From positions 1 through 49,613 of the forward strand of contig NCRC01000027.1 in assembly GCA_002894685.1 (NCBI GenBank): 49,613 nt of DNA, given 5' to 3'. The stretch is from Salinivenus lutea (lineage in GTDB: Bacteria > Bacteroidota > Rhodothermia > Rhodothermales > Salinibacteraceae). The translations under genes and the position numbers were made by a program. A model generated the notes under the pieces. The model had not been told where the DNA came from and did not search any database. It saw only the letters and a program-made list of their open reading frames with translations. Positions within the stretch are counted from its first letter, which is position 1. Each line of letters starts with the position of its first letter. Below are positions 25,109-34,308 of this stretch, one piece after another.

Positions 25109-27832
25109 CTATTCATCGGTCGCAGACGAGTACACGACCGACTCGGACGGGGCGCCGTTCCCCCCCAGGCCGAGTGAGCGCGGGTCCGCCCCCGAAAGGA
25201 GAGAGTCCAGCCGCGGGTCGTCAACCGATCGAAGGTAGCGGCGCGCCGCCTTTGGGGTGCGGATCTCCAGGTCAAAGTACTGCTGCCCGATGGCGAGGGC
25301 CTGGTCCCCCTCCGGATCGTCCAGGAGGGGAAGCAGGACGCGCCGGGTGCTGTAGTCGACGAGGTTGTCGACAAACTCGACGGCGCTGTCGCGCAGGGCG
25401 GGGTCGGGGCTCGTGATGCCGAGGTAGGCGTCGTAGATGTCACGCTGATCGTACCGCAGCCCCAGGAGCCGAAACACTCGCTCCAGGGCCTCCTCGCGGA
25501 GCGATTGGACCTGGGCAGAGGAGACCGACAGATCGCTCTCTTCGCCGGCAAGACGGAGGATTTGCCCGAAGGCCGCGTAGTGGGCAACGTCTCGTTCGAT
25601 GGCCCTGTCGATCGGGCCCGGGTCGGCGGAAAAGTCGCTGGCCTTGTGGATTTTGCTGAGCGCCCGAACGACCGCGTGCCGAACGGGCACCGGCACCTGC
25701 CGCAGGCTCCGCACCAGCAGGACGAGCCCGAGGCGGCTGGGGTGGGCCGGAAAGACGTCCGGCAGGCGACGGCGGGCCGGAAGCGGGAGCGACTCGTCGA
25801 TCAGATGGTCGTAGAGCGTCCCAAAAATGCCCTCCCCATAGGCCGCAAGGGCCTGCTTCGCCACCGATTCGTAGGGGGCCTCTCCCAGCCGGCGCACCAG
25901 CCCGTGCACGAAGGACGGATCCGCCGTTTGCCCGGCGGAGCGGATCGCCGACCGCACAACCGGGGCGGCCTCGTCGCGGAGCAGGCGATGCAAGAGTTCA
26001 TTTCGGTATGGACGATCGAGCGCCCCCAGGATCCGGGCCACCTGCGTTCGGGCCTTCACTCCCCGCTCGCCCTCCGTTTCCACCAACCGGCGGAGCAGCG
26101 ACTCAGACACGAGCCGGTATTCTTCCACGTCGCCCTCCTCGGCAATGAGCCCGACGGCCGCCGATCGGATCTGCGGGTCCTCGTGCTGCAGGGCCGCCTG
26201 GAGGCGGTCGAGATGGTTGTCCGTTAGGTCGCAGTAGAGGTAGCGGACGGCCTCAAGCTGAACGTCCGGGTCCGGATCGCGCAGCAACTCGGCCACCTCG
26301 TCTCCCACGTCCTCCACTTCTCGGACGCGGAGGATGCGAAGGGTGTGGGCCCGTACCGGCGCGGACGGATGATCTAGCAGGCAGAGCAGGGCGTCGACGG
26401 GCACGGGGCCGCTCCGGTGCTCCAGTTCCTCCAGGGCGCGAAGGGCATCGGCCTCGGCGTGACTACAGAGTGCATCCAGCAGGTCGTCGAGCTCCACCGA
26501 CGACGCATCCTCCTCCCGGGAGTCCTCCGCCTCGGAATCGTCGGGGGCCTTCCGCGCCCGCAGCTTCTCCCGAAACTGGTCGACGTATGTGTGCCGTACG
26601 CCGTAGGTCATGGCGCCCCACAGGGCAATGAGCACGAGGGTGACGGCGCTGACGCCCTGCACGCCGAAGCCGGCCCCGTAGGTGAGCACCAGCAGCAGCC
26701 CGCCCCCAAGCCCCTGCGCCCCCTGGTCCACGAATAGATCCACGAACACCTTCACGCGCTTCTTCTTCTCCAGGGGCACCGGCACAAACAACAGCTCGCG
26801 CCCCGTCTTGTCGAGGGAGTGCTTCAGGCTCTGCCCCGCCCCCCGCAAGAAGATGCCCGCCGCCAGGCCCGGCACGACCAGCATGCCCCCGGCCCCGAGC
26901 CCCAGCATAAGGGGCAGTACCGACAGGGCCCCGCCGATGCCCACCACACGCAGCAGGCGGGGCGCCAGCACGAACTGTACCAGCAACGCGATGATGCTCA
27001 CGCGACCGTAAAATTGCCCCATGAAGGTCGTAAGGCCGTCTTCGGTCGGGTACGCGCGGGCCGCCACCGTCTTGAACTGATAATCCACCAGCGTCGTCAC
27101 CACCACCATCACCGTGAGAATGCCCACGATCAGCTGGATGTGGTTCGACTCCCGGATGATGGAGAGCGCCCCCCCGGCTTCCGGGGCCTCCTCGGGCTCC
27201 TCATCCGGCGCCGTCCGTCCCGCGCCCCGTTGCTGATGGAGGTTCCGGATCCAGGCCCCCAGCCCGGTCGCCCCAAGGAGCACGCCCCCGGCGCCCCACA
27301 GCAGGTTTTCACTCCGGAGCCCGAGCCCTTCGACGAGCAGGCCCGTGACCTCCCCCCCGGCGATGGCCCCCAGGATGGCCCCGACGCTAAGCAGCGTAAA
27401 GACTCGCTTCGACTGCGAGGCGGTAAAGAGGGCGTTGGCCAGCAACCAGAACTGGGCCGTCACCACGAGCCCGTAGATACTGACCCAGGCGTAGAGCAGA
27501 TACGCGACCCACTCGCCCCCTATCCCCATCAGGCCGCGCAGGCCCACGAGGCTCCCCACCAGCACGAGCGAGGCCCCGTCGGTGAGGGCCCCCACATTCA
27601 TGCGCCGGCTCGCCCGGGTGTGCAAAAACGCCACCGGCGTCACGACCGCCGTCGTCAGGAGAAACACGAACGGCAGCTCCTCCGGCCCCCGGCTCGAGAG
27701 AAAGAGGCTGTCCCGCACGGGCTTCAGCAGGTACAGCGACACCAGGAGGAGAAAGTGGTACACCGCCATCATGATGGCCATCCGGCGCTCGTCGGGCCGG
27801 AGGTCAAAAATGGAACCGAGCAGGCGTCCCAT
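25109..27832 (-). CDS. NTT-like membrane carrier fused to a HEAT-repeat domain
   Basis: A 907-aa protein. Residues about 1-425 form an NTT/Tlc-like carrier with about 12 helices (start LRPDERRMAIMMAVYHFLLLVSLYLLKPVRDSLFLS, later SLDKTGRELLFVPVPLEKKKRVKVFVDLF). An acidic linker at about 430-455 follows. Residues about 455-900 are HEAT/armadillo-like helical repeats (for example HPSAPVRAHTLRILRVREVEDV, DPDPDVQLEAVRYLYCD, HEDPQIRSAAVGLIAEEG). The domain order matches the NTT-HEAT fusions of several non-parasitic bacteria. The soluble repeats probably scaffold a partner or sense something in the cytoplasm. The ATG at 27832 is the natural start (MGRLLGSIFDLRPDER). Confidence 0.85.
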   Translation of the reverse strand: MGRLLGSIFDLRPDERRMAIMMAVYHFLLLVSLYLLKPVRDSLFLSSRGPEELPFVFLLTTAVVTPVAFLHTRASRRMNVGALTDGASLVLVGSLVGLRGLMGIGGEWVAYLLYAWVSIYGLVVTAQFWLLANALFTASQSKRVFTLLSVGAILGAIAGGEVTGLLVEGLGLRSENLLWGAGGVLLGATGLGAWIRNLHQQRGAGRTAPDEEPEEAPEAGGALSIIRESNHIQLIVGILTVMVVVTTLVDYQFKTVAARAYPTEDGLTTFMGQFYGRVSIIALLVQFVLAPRLLRVVGIGGALSVLPLMLGLGAGGMLVVPGLAAGIFLRGAGQSLKHSLDKTGRELLFVPVPLEKKKRVKVFVDLFVDQGAQGLGGGLLLVLTYGAGFGVQGVSAVTLVLIALWGAMTYGVRHTYVDQFREKLRARKAPDDSEAEDSREEDASSVELDDLLDALCSHAEADALRALEELEHRSGPVPVDALLCLLDHPSAPVRAHTLRILRVREVEDVGDEVAELLRDPDPDVQLEAVRYLYCDLTDNHLDRLQAALQHEDPQIRSAAVGLIAEEGDVEEYRLVSESLLRRLVETEGERGVKARTQVARILGALDRPYRNELLHRLLRDEAAPVVRSAIRSAGQTADPSFVHGLVRRLGEAPYESVAKQALAAYGEGIFGTLYDHLIDESLPLPARRRLPDVFPAHPSRLGLVLLVRSLRQVPVPVRHAVVRALSKIHKASDFSADPGPIDRAIERDVAHYAAFGQILRLAGEESDLSVSSAQVQSLREEALERVFRLLGLRYDQRDIYDAYLGITSPDPALRDSAVEFVDNLVDYSTRRVLLPLLDDPEGDQALAIGQQYFDLEIRTPKAARRYLRSVDDPRLDSLLSGADPRSLGLGGNGAPSESVVYSSATDE

Positions 27833-27970
27833 GGTCGGAGTCGGAGCGGGAGAAACGTGAAGGTCAGGCTTCAAACGCCCCGCCTCCGGGATTGATCGGC
27901 GCGACAAGACTCCGCAGCAGTCCCTTCCGTTGCCCCGCCCGTCCGGGGTCCACACGCTGGGCCGGGAGGC

Positions 27971-29791
27971 CTACAGACGCTCGATTCCCACTACGCGGCC
28001 CGCCTCCTGATCCCCGTCCGGCAGGTAGAGGTAGACCCGCGTGGGAGCGCTTGTCTCCCCGTTTTGCCGTGTCCGCAGGTCCAGGCGCACGACGCGCTGA
28101 TGCTCCCCCTTCCGGCCGCGCTCATCCAGGACGGTTCGCAGGGGGGTGCCGTCAACCGTCAACGAGACACGACTGGCCTCGACCGTCCGCTGGGCCCCGA
28201 GGGGCTCGCCGTCCAGGTGCGCCTGCACCGTGTACTGGCGCTCCCCGGCCGGCTCGAGGTCCCCCGTGACCGCCAGGTCGTCGAAGTGCAGGACCAAGCG
28301 GTCGGCGGGCGCCGCGCTGGAGCCCCCACTCGATCCGCCGTGTCCCTCAGCCACAGGGGAGCCCTCCCGTTCCACAGAAAAGCGGTCGAGCGGATTGATG
28401 CGATCGAACCAGTAGCGCCCGACCTTGTCCCGCCGCTTCCGGAGCACATCGACGAGATGGGCCTCCGCCTCCGGGTCGCGAATTCGCCCCGTCTCCACGA
28501 TGGCGCGCAGGTCCTCGTCGGAGAAACTCATCACGAGCTTCGCGCCCCAGAACGCGTCCCGGCGCGTCATTTTCTCAAAGGCCGGGTTCGGATAGGTGGG
28601 CACCCACTCGCCGGGCCGAAACACGTCGGCGCGAAAGTACCCCACGGCCTTGTAACGGGGCGTGGGATCGTAGTCCCACCACGGAAAGCGGTACGTGCCG
28701 AGCCCGAGGATCGCCATCGGAATTTTCCGCTGGTCGATCATGTAGGCCTGCCCGTGAATGGGCCGGTGGGGCCCTCCCGCATTGGCCCCGAGTGTCGACC
28801 CCATGTCCAGAATGTAGTGCTTTACGTACTGCTCCTCCGTATAGGCCGCGAGGGTGTTGGCGTGGCGCCGGTCGGCATCGTTGATCCACGACCCGAGGAC
28901 GCGCAGGCCCCGGAGCTCGCGCCGCTGCTCGTGACGCACCCGGTCGTTTTTGTCGCCGTCGCGGGTGCCCTTAAAGTAGATGGGGCCCAGGGGCTCTCCG
29001 TCCACAAACTTGCTGGCCACGCCGCGGATGGGCTCGCCGTCTCCCGTCTGGTAGGGAGACAGGAGGGTGTCCAGGTCCTCGCGGGTCATGGGCCGCTGCT
29101 GGGCGCCAGCCTGCACCATGGCCTCCTCTCCGACCTTCAACTGATCGGGCGAGAATCGCGTGATCGTGTTCTGCGGGACGTGATAGCCGGCCCCGTAGAA
29201 GAGTTTCGTCGAGATGACCTCCGCCGCGCTCATCAGCTCCGGCCACTCCGGGTGATCGAGCTTAATGAGGTAGCGGTCGCCGCGAGCGTCTTCGATCTGA
29301 AAGCCCCGGGAGGCCCCCTGAAACTTGCCGCTCGTCACCGTCCAGGGCCCGTCCGCCGGCCCGGCCGCCGCCCCAGTCGTGTCCTGCTCGTTGGGGCCGA
29401 CGGCCAGCTCGTCGGGCGTCATCTCGTCGTAGAAGTGCCGTCGGGTCCACCAGCTGGAGTTCGGGGGCTCGTCCATCACGTTCACGTTGTCGGCCTCGTC
29501 GGCGTCGGCCACGCCGAGGGCCTTCCCCAGGGTGCGTCCCGTCCAGTTGAGGTTGAGCGGTTTTTCGAGCTGGTGAAAGACGCTCATGTCGACCCGATCC
29601 CAGTACATGCTCTCGACCGTCTCCTCGGGGCGAGGCGTGGGCCGGTCGTCCGGGTCCTCGGTCTTGACGGGGCCGAGGGTGTAGGGCCGGCTGCTGGTGC
29701 ATCCGGCAAGCCCCACGAGGGCGAGCCCCCCGACCAGTAGTCCCGCGAGGCGGGCCAGCGAACGGGTGCGGAAAACCATCGTAGCGTGCAC
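27971..29791 (-). CDS. Lipoprotein with a kinase-like domain
   Basis: A 606-aa lipoprotein: signal with lipobox LVGLAGC (Cys about residue 31). The central part (about 160-365) looks like an atypical kinase fold. It has a substrate/ATP-binding start DRYLIKLDHPEWPELMSAAEVISTKLFYGAGYHVPQNTI, a FKGTRDGDKNDRVRHEQRRELRGLRVLGSWINDADRRHANTLAAY segment containing a catalytic-like D...H..N, and ILDMGSTLGANAGG with a DxG-type metal motif. This resembles HipA/FAM20-type catalytic motifs rather than a known lipoprotein family. The C-terminal about 110 residues are beta-rich. It is followed by an Omp85-like barrel gene 38 bp away on the same strand, a conserved-looking pair. The activity is inference. Confidence 0.7.
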   Translation of the reverse strand: MHATMVFRTRSLARLAGLLVGGLALVGLAGCTSSRPYTLGPVKTEDPDDRPTPRPEETVESMYWDRVDMSVFHQLEKPLNLNWTGRTLGKALGVADADEADNVNVMDEPPNSSWWTRRHFYDEMTPDELAVGPNEQDTTGAAAGPADGPWTVTSGKFQGASRGFQIEDARGDRYLIKLDHPEWPELMSAAEVISTKLFYGAGYHVPQNTITRFSPDQLKVGEEAMVQAGAQQRPMTREDLDTLLSPYQTGDGEPIRGVASKFVDGEPLGPIYFKGTRDGDKNDRVRHEQRRELRGLRVLGSWINDADRRHANTLAAYTEEQYVKHYILDMGSTLGANAGGPHRPIHGQAYMIDQRKIPMAILGLGTYRFPWWDYDPTPRYKAVGYFRADVFRPGEWVPTYPNPAFEKMTRRDAFWGAKLVMSFSDEDLRAIVETGRIRDPEAEAHLVDVLRKRRDKVGRYWFDRINPLDRFSVEREGSPVAEGHGGSSGGSSAAPADRLVLHFDDLAVTGDLEPAGERQYTVQAHLDGEPLGAQRTVEASRVSLTVDGTPLRTVLDERGRKGEHQRVVRLDLRTRQNGETSAPTRVYLYLPDGDQEAGRVVGIERL

Positions 29792-29829
29792 GATCAGTGA
29801 GGAGCGAAGACGAGAGTCTGAAGGGCGAT

Positions 29830-31134
29830 CTACCGGGCGAGCCGGGTGAGCAGGGGGTCAACCGTCAGGATGGTGCGAACCCCCTCCGTGCTTCCGGCAA
29901 CCTCGAGGCGGAAGCTGAGCCCGTTCTGGTTGAGCATGTGGAGCCCCCCGCCGTAGCTCCAGTGGAAGCGATCAACCGCCACCCGGCTCAGCTTTGGAAA
30001 GACCTGCCCGGCATCGACGAAAAAGAGCGCGTCGAAGTTCGACCAGACCGGGTACCGGTATTCGGCGTTCAGGACCAGCGAGCCGTCATCCTGAAACCGA
30101 CTGTACTGAAACCCACGGACGAGATTCTGCCCCCCCAGGCTGGGTCGCTGATAGAACGGCACCTCCTCTCCCTCAAAGAGGGGCTCGGCCTGTTCGAGGC
30201 GGGCCCGAAGCAAAAGGCGACGTGAATCCGGCAGCAGGCCGAGGGGCAGGTACTGCCGCACCTCGGCGACGTAGCGCCCGTACCGAAAGCGGTCGGCGGT
30301 GAGGTCCTGAGTGTAGTCGAGCCGGAGCAGGACCTCGGTGCCGTGGGCCGTGCGCGGCGCCCCCGACGTGTGGTCGAGCCCCAGGCTCAGGCGCGTGGTG
30401 AGCAGGTCGGCCGTTCCCGTGCCGGCGGGGGCGGCCTGCCGAAACCGCTCGCCCCGCACGTCCTCTCCCGGGCCGGTCTCGATGTGCTCGTAGAGCGCCG
30501 TGAACTGGCCGCGGAGGCCCCGTTCGGACGGGGCCACGCTCAGGCTCGCCGTCACGTCGAACTGATCCCGATCGAAGACGGTCTCATCGACAGTCTCGTC
30601 GCTGTCGTTTCCGTTGAGGAAGAACTCGCTCTCCGGATCGGAGAAGATGTTGGCCCGCACGTCGAGCCGCGTTCGGGCGCCGAAGGGCGAGGGTATCGCG
30701 TAGGAGGCCTCGCCCTCGAAGGTATCCGGGCCCCCGTAGAGTCCTTCGATCCGGGCCGAGTGATTGGTCCCCAGGAAGGCGTTGTCGTACAGGGCGAGTC
30801 CGCCGAGCACCCCCGCCGGGCCCCCGATTTCCACAATCGGGAGGATGCCCGCCGGTGGCCGACGGCCCTCGAACAGGTTCGGGAATCGCTGGGTCACGTA
30901 CTGAATGCCCCACCCCAGCGGGCGCGTCACGCCGTGGAGCACGTAGGCCGGCGTGGCCAGGGCGTGGTAGGCCAGGCTGCGGTCGGTCGTGTAGGGGGTC
31001 TGGTTGGGATGATTGCTGCTATCGGCCGCCGGATCCGCGGACTGAGCGGTTGCGTCGATCGAAGTCGTCAGAAGCAACGCCCCCCCACAAAGCAACATGA
31101 GAAGCGCTCGACACGACGATCGAAGAAGCGACAT
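29830..31134 (-). CDS. Omp85/BamA-type beta-barrel without POTRA domains
   Basis: A 434-aa outer-membrane protein with signal peptide (MSLLRSSCRALLMLLCGGALLL...) and a barrel rich in alternating strands. The C-terminal part carries the Omp85 substrate-exit motif as PSLGGQNLVRGFQYSRF (about residue 345) followed by VLNAEYRYPVWSNFDALFFVDAGQVF, typical of the D15/surface-antigen barrel. There is no POTRA region, so it matches the short 'surface antigen' subgroup used for lipoprotein or protein export or as a channel. Being adjacent to the kinase-like lipoprotein, it may deliver or anchor that protein at the surface; this is inference. Confidence 0.85.
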   Translation of the reverse strand: MSLLRSSCRALLMLLCGGALLLTTSIDATAQSADPAADSSNHPNQTPYTTDRSLAYHALATPAYVLHGVTRPLGWGIQYVTQRFPNLFEGRRPPAGILPIVEIGGPAGVLGGLALYDNAFLGTNHSARIEGLYGGPDTFEGEASYAIPSPFGARTRLDVRANIFSDPESEFFLNGNDSDETVDETVFDRDQFDVTASLSVAPSERGLRGQFTALYEHIETGPGEDVRGERFRQAAPAGTGTADLLTTRLSLGLDHTSGAPRTAHGTEVLLRLDYTQDLTADRFRYGRYVAEVRQYLPLGLLPDSRRLLLRARLEQAEPLFEGEEVPFYQRPSLGGQNLVRGFQYSRFQDDGSLVLNAEYRYPVWSNFDALFFVDAGQVFPKLSRVAVDRFHWSYGGGLHMLNQNGLSFRLEVAGSTEGVRTILTVDPLLTRLAR

Positions 31135-31421
31135 AATCCGAAACGGGGCCCGGTGTCTGCGAGGTATAGCATGCTCAATCCGCCCGCTCCGTGCAGTGCA
31201 CAGGCGGAGCGTTACTTCCCTCTATGCACCACAGAACTGCGGGGTCCCCAGAAGGGCTGGGTTCGGAGCCGGATGGGGCCGAGGCCCCCCGTGAGCCCCG
31301 ACAGGCGCCCCTTCTGATTCCCCCGACTGAAAGGCCGTGGGAACCAGGATTGATATTTTCTGTGAAGAGGACGATCTTTATTTTCCGGATTGTGCCCGCC
31401 AACGCCGTTCAGAGACCCGAC

Positions 31422-32306
31422 ATGCCCCGTTCTCTCTCGTGTCCGTGCGGCTGGGTCCGCCTCGTTCTGGGGCCGCTGTGTGGCCTCGGCCTGCTCCTTG
31501 CCTGCCCCCCGTGTGCCGTCGCACAGGAGGCGCCGCCCCCTTCCCTGCACGTCACGGAGCAGCCGACGGGCTGGATGCCCTCCCTCCGCACCCTGGGCCA
31601 GGATGCCCTCGACATTGCTCGCGCGCCCTTCACGCTCACCCCGTCCGAGCAGCTCATGACGCTCGGGGCCACCGGCCTCATCGCAAGCACAACAATGGTG
31701 CTCGATGAGCCCGCCCACCGGCGCTTTCACGTCCAATCGGGATCGGCCGCCGCCGTGTCTCGCCCGATCGCCGGGCCCGGCCGATGGTACGACCGCGTGG
31801 GCCCCGACCGGTTTGCCCTCGGCACCGCCGGGCTGCTCGCCGTGGGGGGCGTGGCCCTTCAGCGCAAATCCTGGACGCGCACGTCCGTCCGCGTCGTAGA
31901 AGCGCTCGTCTACACGAAGGCCGTGACGGGCCTTGCCAAGAGTGCCATCAATCGGTCGCGCCCCTTCGCCACACCGGACCCGCTCACGGCCAATCCGGGC
32001 GGGTTCGACAGCGCCCACGACAAGCTCTCGATGCCGTCGGGACACACGGCCCGCGCGTTCGCCGTTGCGTCGGTGCTGTCCCACCAGGCAAATCGCTGGT
32101 ACGTGTCGGTTCCGGCGTACGGCCTTGCCGGGTCGGTGGCCGCCGAACGCGTGCGGAGCGGCGACCACTGGCTCACCGACGTCATGGTCGGAGGCGCCCT
32201 CGGCTATCTGATCGGCCGGACGGTCAGCTCTTCCTCTCCCCGGGCCGACGTGACCTATACGCCCATCCTCAGCACCGACCGCGTCGGCCTCTCGGTCCGT
32301 TTCTAA
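31422..32306 (+). CDS. PAP2-family membrane phosphatase
   Basis: A 294-aa protein with signal-like N-terminus (MPRSLSCPCGW...LGLLLACPPCAVAQEA). The PAP2 triad is visible: motif 1 KSAINRSRPF (KxxxxxxRP form), motif 2 MPSGHTARAFAVAS (PSGH) and motif 3 RVRSGDHWLTDVMVGG (SRxxxxxHxxxD form). PAP2 enzymes dephosphorylate phosphatidic acid or isoprenoid pyrophosphates; here an outer-face lipid or undecaprenyl-PP role is likely. Upstream (31340-31420) is an AT-rich promoter stretch. The ATG at 31422 begins the signal sequence. Confidence 0.9.
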   Translation: MPRSLSCPCGWVRLVLGPLCGLGLLLACPPCAVAQEAPPPSLHVTEQPTGWMPSLRTLGQDALDIARAPFTLTPSEQLMTLGATGLIASTTMVLDEPAHRRFHVQSGSAAAVSRPIAGPGRWYDRVGPDRFALGTAGLLAVGGVALQRKSWTRTSVRVVEALVYTKAVTGLAKSAINRSRPFATPDPLTANPGGFDSAHDKLSMPSGHTARAFAVASVLSHQANRWYVSVPAYGLAGSVAAERVRSGDHWLTDVMVGGALGYLIGRTVSSSSPRADVTYTPILSTDRVGLSVRF

Positions 32307-32317
32307 ACAGCGACCTC

Positions 32318-33121
32318 CTACATCGCAGCGACGGAGCCGCCGTCCACTCGGTAGTTCGATCCGTTGATGAAGGAGGCGTGCTCGGAAGCGAGGAACGCCA
32401 CGAGACGCCCCACCTCATCGATGCGCCCCGATCGGCCCACCTCGATGTGCGGGCGATTCTCGTCCAGAAAGCCCGCCACGGCCTCCTCTTTGCTGATTCC
32501 CTGCGCCTCGGCGGCGTCTTCCATCATCTCCGAGACGAGCGGCGTCTCGATGAACGCGGGGCTCACGGTGTTCACGAGAATCCCGTCGTCGGCCACGTGC
32601 TTTGAGAGCGCCTTGCCGAAGTTGTTGACCGCCCCCTTCGAGGCGCTGTAGTGGATCATGTCCGGGTAGGGCTGCTCGCCGTTCTCCGACGAGATGTTGA
32701 TGACGCGCCCCCAGCCCTGCCGCCGCATGTGGGGCAGGAGTTTCCGCGTGAGCGTTACGACGGCGAAGACGTTTAGCTCAAAGAGGTCGCGCCACGCCTG
32801 CGTCGAGAGCTCCTCGATGGGGCCGGGCGTGCCGACCGTGCCGGCGTTGTTCACCAGGATGTCGGGCGGGCCGAGGGCGTCGATCGTGGCCTCGACGAGA
32901 TGATCGATGTCCTCGTCGCTCGTCAGGTCGGCCCGGATGGGCTCCACCGGCACGTCGTGCGTTTCGCGGAGCGCGGCGGCCGCGGCCTCCAGCTCGTCCT
33001 CGTGGCGGGCACAGATGGCGAGGGCGCAGCCTTCGGCGGCCAGGGCGTCGGCACAGCCGTAGCCGATGCCCTTGCTGCCACCGGTCACGAGCGCCGTCTT
33101 GTCGTCCAGGTGCAGATCCAT
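32318..33121 (-). CDS. Short-chain dehydrogenase/reductase (SDR)
   Basis: A 267-aa classical SDR with Rossmann fold. The cofactor motif TGGSKGIG (about residues 14-21), NNAG (about 92), active-site ISSENGEQPYPDMIHYSASKGAV with the catalytic Ser and YxxxK, and the C-terminal FINGSNYRVDGGSVAAM are complete. NAD(P)H dependence follows from the family; the substrate is not inferable (the acyl-carrier and sugar-dehydrogenase subgroups share these motifs). The gene converges on the PAP2 gene with an 11-bp gap and is divergent from the M15 gene. Confidence 0.92.
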   Translation of the reverse strand: MDLHLDDKTALVTGGSKGIGYGCADALAAEGCALAICARHEDELEAAAAALRETHDVPVEPIRADLTSDEDIDHLVEATIDALGPPDILVNNAGTVGTPGPIEELSTQAWRDLFELNVFAVVTLTRKLLPHMRRQGWGRVINISSENGEQPYPDMIHYSASKGAVNNFGKALSKHVADDGILVNTVSPAFIETPLVSEMMEDAAEAQGISKEEAVAGFLDENRPHIEVGRSGRIDEVGRLVAFLASEHASFINGSNYRVDGGSVAAM

Positions 33122-33341
33122 GATGCAGGAACGTTGAGTGCAACGTCACGAGAAGGGGCAGCGGATTCTGTTCCGCCGTCCGTATTCCAAACACGGCGCC
33201 CCGGCGCACGATCCGTACGCACGTGACAGAGAGCCCGCCCCTCGTGCCCTCACCCGATCCCCCGACGGGCCGACCGGAACCGCAGAAGGGGCCCTGACTT
33301 TTCACCGATCCAGCCGCTTCGTTCTCTCGTTCCGTGCCGCC

Positions 33342-34289
33342 GTGCTCCGGACCCTCCGTCTTCTGCTCCCGCTGCTCGTGCTGATCGCCGCCCTTCCGCG
33401 CCCCGCGCCCGCCGCCCCGGCGGAAGACGCGGCCGCTCCGTTTCGGGTACAGTTCGGCGAGACCTCCGTGACCCACCGGATCATGGCGGTGCTCTCGATG
33501 CCGGGCGAGTCCGTTCGCCTCGCCGTCTCGGATTCCTCCGCCGGCGGGTACCGCGTCGAGGCCTCCGAGCACGAGGTCGCCCCCCTCTCAAACGCCCAAT
33601 GGCGCGTTCGTCCCCCGAGCCGGCCGGGCCTTTACCCCCTCACCGTCACCGACACGACGCGCGGGGCGTCCGTCCAGCTGCAGGTGTTCGTCCTGTCTCC
33701 CTGGGACCACGAGGGACGGTCGCTCAATGGCTACCGCATCGGGGCGTACGAGGAGACGGCCCGCGACGGGCGCGAGCGCTACGAGCCCCCCGAGGGCTTC
33801 GTTCGCGTGACCGAGGCCACCCAAAACGCCCGCGTCTCGCCGAACTTTCGGCTCCACCAGTTTCTCTGCAAACAGACCGACGACACGCCCCAGTACGCCC
33901 TCGTGCAGCCCCGCCTCCTGCGCACCCTCGAAGCCGTGCTCGCCGCCGTCAACGAACAGGGACACGCGGCCTCGACGCTCCATATCATGAGCGGCTTTCG
34001 CACCCCGTACTACAACCGCGCCATCGGCAACACCACGGAGTACAGCCGGCACCTATACGGCGACGCCGCCGACGTTTTTGTCGACACGGACCGCAACGGC
34101 CGCATGGACGACCTCACCGGCGACGGGCGGGTGACGACGGCCGACGCCGAGCAACTGGCCACCATCGTGGCCGACATTCCCACGGAGGGGCGCGACGCCT
34201 TCGTGGGCGGCCTCAGCACGTACGGCCCCGCCTCGCACCGCGGCCCCTTCGTGCACCTCGACCTCCGCGGCACGCGGGCCCGGTGGTAG
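33342..34289 (+). CDS. MepK/YcbK-like M15 peptidoglycan peptidase
   Basis: About 315 aa from the GTG at 33342, which directly starts an export signal (LRTLRLLLPLLVLIAALPRPAPAAPAED). The next 130 residues form a beta-rich domain. The M15/DUF882 metallopeptidase follows at about residues 165-315: SGFRTPYYNRAIGNTTEYSRHLYGDAADVFVD gives the zinc His and Asp, and RGPFVHLDLRG the last His. The E. coli homologue MepK (YcbK) cleaves 3-3 cross-links made by the LdtD transpeptidase. Here the gene lies tail-to-tail with an LdtD-like gene (19-bp gap), a context that supports the call. Upstream ATGs exist (33138) but would add a poor leader. Confidence 0.8.
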   Translation: MLRTLRLLLPLLVLIAALPRPAPAAPAEDAAAPFRVQFGETSVTHRIMAVLSMPGESVRLAVSDSSAGGYRVEASEHEVAPLSNAQWRVRPPSRPGLYPLTVTDTTRGASVQLQVFVLSPWDHEGRSLNGYRIGAYEETARDGRERYEPPEGFVRVTEATQNARVSPNFRLHQFLCKQTDDTPQYALVQPRLLRTLEAVLAAVNEQGHAASTLHIMSGFRTPYYNRAIGNTTEYSRHLYGDAADVFVDTDRNGRMDDLTGDGRVTTADAEQLATIVADIPTEGRDAFVGGLSTYGPASHRGPFVHLDLRGTRARW

Positions 34290-34308
34290 CCCCCGGCTCG
34301 TGCCCGCG

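Noticed and set aside
27140-27165. GGTTCGACTCCCG, a tRNA T-loop-like string.
   Set aside because: It lies inside the coding region of the NTT-HEAT gene and no cloverleaf arms can be placed around it; no tRNA gene was found in the window.
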